IMG/VR virus record: IMGVR_UViG_3300029985_000182 | Span: 1-20,490 of that record | DNA: 20,490 nucleotides | Strand: one strand, 5' to 3' | Source of the DNA: a virus | Part shown: piece after piece, positions 18,859 through 20,490 of the stretch | How positions within the stretch are numbered: position 1 is the first letter of the stretch | How the letters are laid out: each line of letters starts with the position of its first letter | The notes under the pieces: generated by a model | What the model saw: the letters and a program-made list of their open reading frames with translations, nothing else | Database searches by the model: none | What the model was told of the DNA's origin: nothing | Translations under genes and position numbers: made by a program

Positions 18859-18912
18859 ATGAACAGGGACTTTTTTTTAAATATAGATGATAAATTTAAA
18901 TATAGAGGATAA
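18859..18912 (+). CDS. 17-codon leader ORF before YqaJ
   Basis: ATG at 18859 with AAGGA six bases upstream opens MNRDFFLNIDDKFKYRG and stops two bases before the YqaJ start. It spans an eight-T run. The sequence AAATATAGATGATAA (18879-18893) recurs as AAATATAGAGGATAA (18898-18912), the second copy carrying the AGAGGA site for YqaJ. It may couple translation; coding function is unproven. Confidence 0.4.
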   Translation: MNRDFFLNIDDKFKYRG

Positions 18913-18914
18913 TT

Positions 18915-19754
18915 ATGATTACAGAACAACAACGTACAGAACGTAAGCTTGGCATCGGTGGAAGCGATATGCCTGTCATTCTTGGTTTATCCAGTTACAA
19001 AACCCCATATCAATTATACCTTGAGAAGATTGGTGAATCTCTATTAGACGATGAGTTAACACCATTCCAATATTGGGGTAATAAACTGGAGCAGGTTATT
19101 CGCGATGAATTTGCAAAGCGCAATAATGTCGTTATTGAACAACCTGATACCATTATTCATCCATTTCATGATTTTATGCGAGGTAATGTTGACGGCTTTA
19201 TTCCTTCATTAAACGCAGTTCTTGAAGTTAAAAGCTCTGCGGGCTTTATGGCTCACGAATGGGGCGAAGATGGCTCAGATACAATCCCCATGCAATATCT
19301 GGTACAGGTTGCGCATTATTGCTCGGTGCTTGATGCGGACTTTGCCTGCATTGCAGTATTAATTGGTGGTAATGATTACCGCGAATTCAAATACACACGA
19401 AATTTTGAGCTTGAGGCAACAATTATCGATGCGGCTAAAAAGTTCTGGCACTGTGTTCAAACCCGCACACCGCCAGAACCTGTAAATCAAATTGATTTAC
19501 GCCTTATGTACCCAAAGCATGATCCCGATAAAATAAAAACAATTGCACCAGAGGTCGCGGAACAATTAACAACGCTTGCGGAAACAAAGATTAAAATCAA
19601 ACAACTTAGTGAGATAGAAGAGAAGTATAAATTTAACATCATGCAATTTATGAAGGATGCTGAGTGCCTCACAGACCAATCAGGACGACCCATTGTTACG
19701 TGGAAGGCAAATAAACGTGGAAGCCGAACCTTCTTGATGAAAGGAGTGAACTAA
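18915..19754 (+). CDS. YqaJ-family phage recombination exonuclease
   Basis: This family (lambda-exo-like) digests one strand of double-stranded DNA ends so that an annealing protein can act. Motifs in the 279 residues: a start region with Arg and GIGGSDMPVILGLSSYKT (GGSD 15-18), GNKLEQ (Glu59), GNVDGF (Asp93), LEVKSS (Glu104, Lys106) and a PMQYLVQ segment (Gln127, Gln131): the acidic-Glu-x-Lys metal site of the PD-(D/E)xK fold plus usual flanks. The C-terminal 80 residues are helical. AGAGGATAATT precedes the ATG. It lies directly upstream of bet, the normal partnership. Confidence 0.92.
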   Translation: MITEQQRTERKLGIGGSDMPVILGLSSYKTPYQLYLEKIGESLLDDELTPFQYWGNKLEQVIRDEFAKRNNVVIEQPDTIIHPFHDFMRGNVDGFIPSLNAVLEVKSSAGFMAHEWGEDGSDTIPMQYLVQVAHYCSVLDADFACIAVLIGGNDYREFKYTRNFELEATIIDAAKKFWHCVQTRTPPEPVNQIDLRLMYPKHDPDKIKTIAPEVAEQLTTLAETKIKIKQLSEIEEKYKFNIMQFMKDAECLTDQSGRPIVTWKANKRGSRTFLMKGVN

Positions 19755-19755
19755 C

Positions 19756-20490
19756 ATGAGCGCAATCATACAATTTAAGCCCGCAGTTATTGACATGTGG
19801 AATGATGATAAAAAACTTGAAGAGATTCGGCGGATGGTTTCGCCGAGTGCTCCACTCACAGACCTTGAGTTTTCATTTTTAATTCAATTGGGGAAAGCCA
19901 CACAGCTTAATCCGTTTATGAGGGAAATATGGGTTGTTAAATATAGTTCTAAAGCAGCAGCACAAATATTTATAGGACGTGACGGCTATAGAATTGCAGC
20001 GTCCAGACATCCAATGTACTTGCGTCATCAAGTAGAAGCTGTTTATTCAAAAGATGAGTTCAAAGTAATGAATAGTGACATTATTCATTCTTTTGGTTTA
20101 GCAGATAGAGGCGAGTTAATCAGTGCTTACTGTAAAGTATATCTTAAAGGTCAATTAGGTTATTCATATGTTTATGTCACCATGAAAGAATATGGATTAA
20201 ATCAAAGTTTGTGGAAGGAAAAACCTGAAACCATGATTAAGAAAGTCGCTGAGGCTCAAGCATTACGACAAGCTTTCCCAGAGTTTTTTGCCGGTACTTA
20301 TTCTGATGTCGAACTGCCGGAACAAGAGAAACCAACGCTTAAAATAATTGGTGGCAATACCCAGACGGAAAAGCTTAACCGTTTGTTAAATAACCAATCT
20401 GTTGATATGGAAACCGGTGAGGTTATTGAGAAAACAGAGCAAATAAACAGCGCGGGCAACCCTGATATTCAGGCAAGTGAAGCACAGGTA
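19756..20490 (+). CDS. bet: Phage recombination protein Bet (RecT family), partial
   Basis: The single-strand annealing partner of the YqaJ exonuclease. The frame is open from ATG 19756 (AAGGAG ten bases upstream) to the end of the window, 245 codons without stop. The N-terminal part has LTDLEFSFLIQLGKATQLNP and FMREIWVVKY, then IFIGRDGYRIAA and AEAQALRQAFPEFFAG, the Bet-type core. The last visible part is a polar, charged tail. In family members the protein is usually little longer than this, so the stop is probably just outside. It starts one base after the YqaJ stop. Confidence 0.92.
   Translation, partial: MSAIIQFKPAVIDMWNDDKKLEEIRRMVSPSAPLTDLEFSFLIQLGKATQLNPFMREIWVVKYSSKAAAQIFIGRDGYRIAASRHPMYLRHQVEAVYSKDEFKVMNSDIIHSFGLADRGELISAYCKVYLKGQLGYSYVYVTMKEYGLNQSLWKEKPETMIKKVAEAQALRQAFPEFFAGTYSDVELPEQEKPTLKIIGGNTQTEKLNRLLNNQSVDMETGEVIEKTEQINSAGNPDIQASEAQV

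Noticed and set aside
1-20490. Retron, diversity-generating retroelement or toxin-antitoxin system
   Set aside because: No reverse transcriptase motif is present in any frame inspected, there is no template/variable repeat pair, and no pair of small genes matches a known toxin-antitoxin family.

Overview
The window is most of the early, replication, packaging and head-assembly region of a temperate tailed phage or prophage with a P22/Sf6-like short-tailed (podovirus) head programme. The portal protein is P22-like in length and sequence. The small terminase is Sf6-like, a scaffold-like gene lies downstream of the portal, and a coat gene would be expected beyond the left edge. The DNA is AT-rich with Shine-Dalgarno sites of normal gammaproteobacterial type. 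The Cro, replication-initiator and YqaJ/Bet types point to a gammaproteobacterial host. A Legionella/Coxiella-like host would fit the base composition and gene styles, but this is inference. No integrase, CI repressor, coat or tail gene is visible, so integration state cannot be judged.

Layout, right to left. At 18.79-18.83 kb two divergent promoters mirror each other across a 24-bp dyad operator. Rightward they drive a 17-codon leader ORF, a YqaJ-type exonuclease and a Bet/RecT annealing protein that runs off the window. Leftward they drive a 59-codon Cro-like repressor, a string of small early genes, a winged-helix replication initiator and a fused primase-helicase. Inside the initiator gene four palindromic boxes (two perfect, two degenerate) form what looks like a lambda-O-style origin. 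Next, a three-gene plus-strand island (13.0-13.7 kb) has its own strong promoter. Leftward again comes the late operon: a DnaJ-type zinc-knuckle protein, small terminase, about 4.4 kb of accessory genes, DUF551 and YkgJ-like proteins, large terminase, portal, a chain of tiny overlapping basic genes, a repeat-containing probable virion protein, and the scaffold-like protein.

The accessory region between the terminase subunits is unusual. It holds four small cysteine-rich proteins, a three-segment membrane protein, a plus-strand orphan gene, a helically phased tandem repeat and three GC-richer, hairpin-rich intergenic blocks. A fourth such block precedes the scaffold gene. In an operon whose genes mostly touch or overlap, these blocks are the main gaps, and they are the best candidates here for undescribed RNA or DNA elements.

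Six genes shorter than 60 codons were found by reading frames directly (3276-3449, 3446-3562, 3559-3708, 16912-17061, 17427-17549, 18588-18767). Several starts were moved to the ATG that has a good ribosome binding site.
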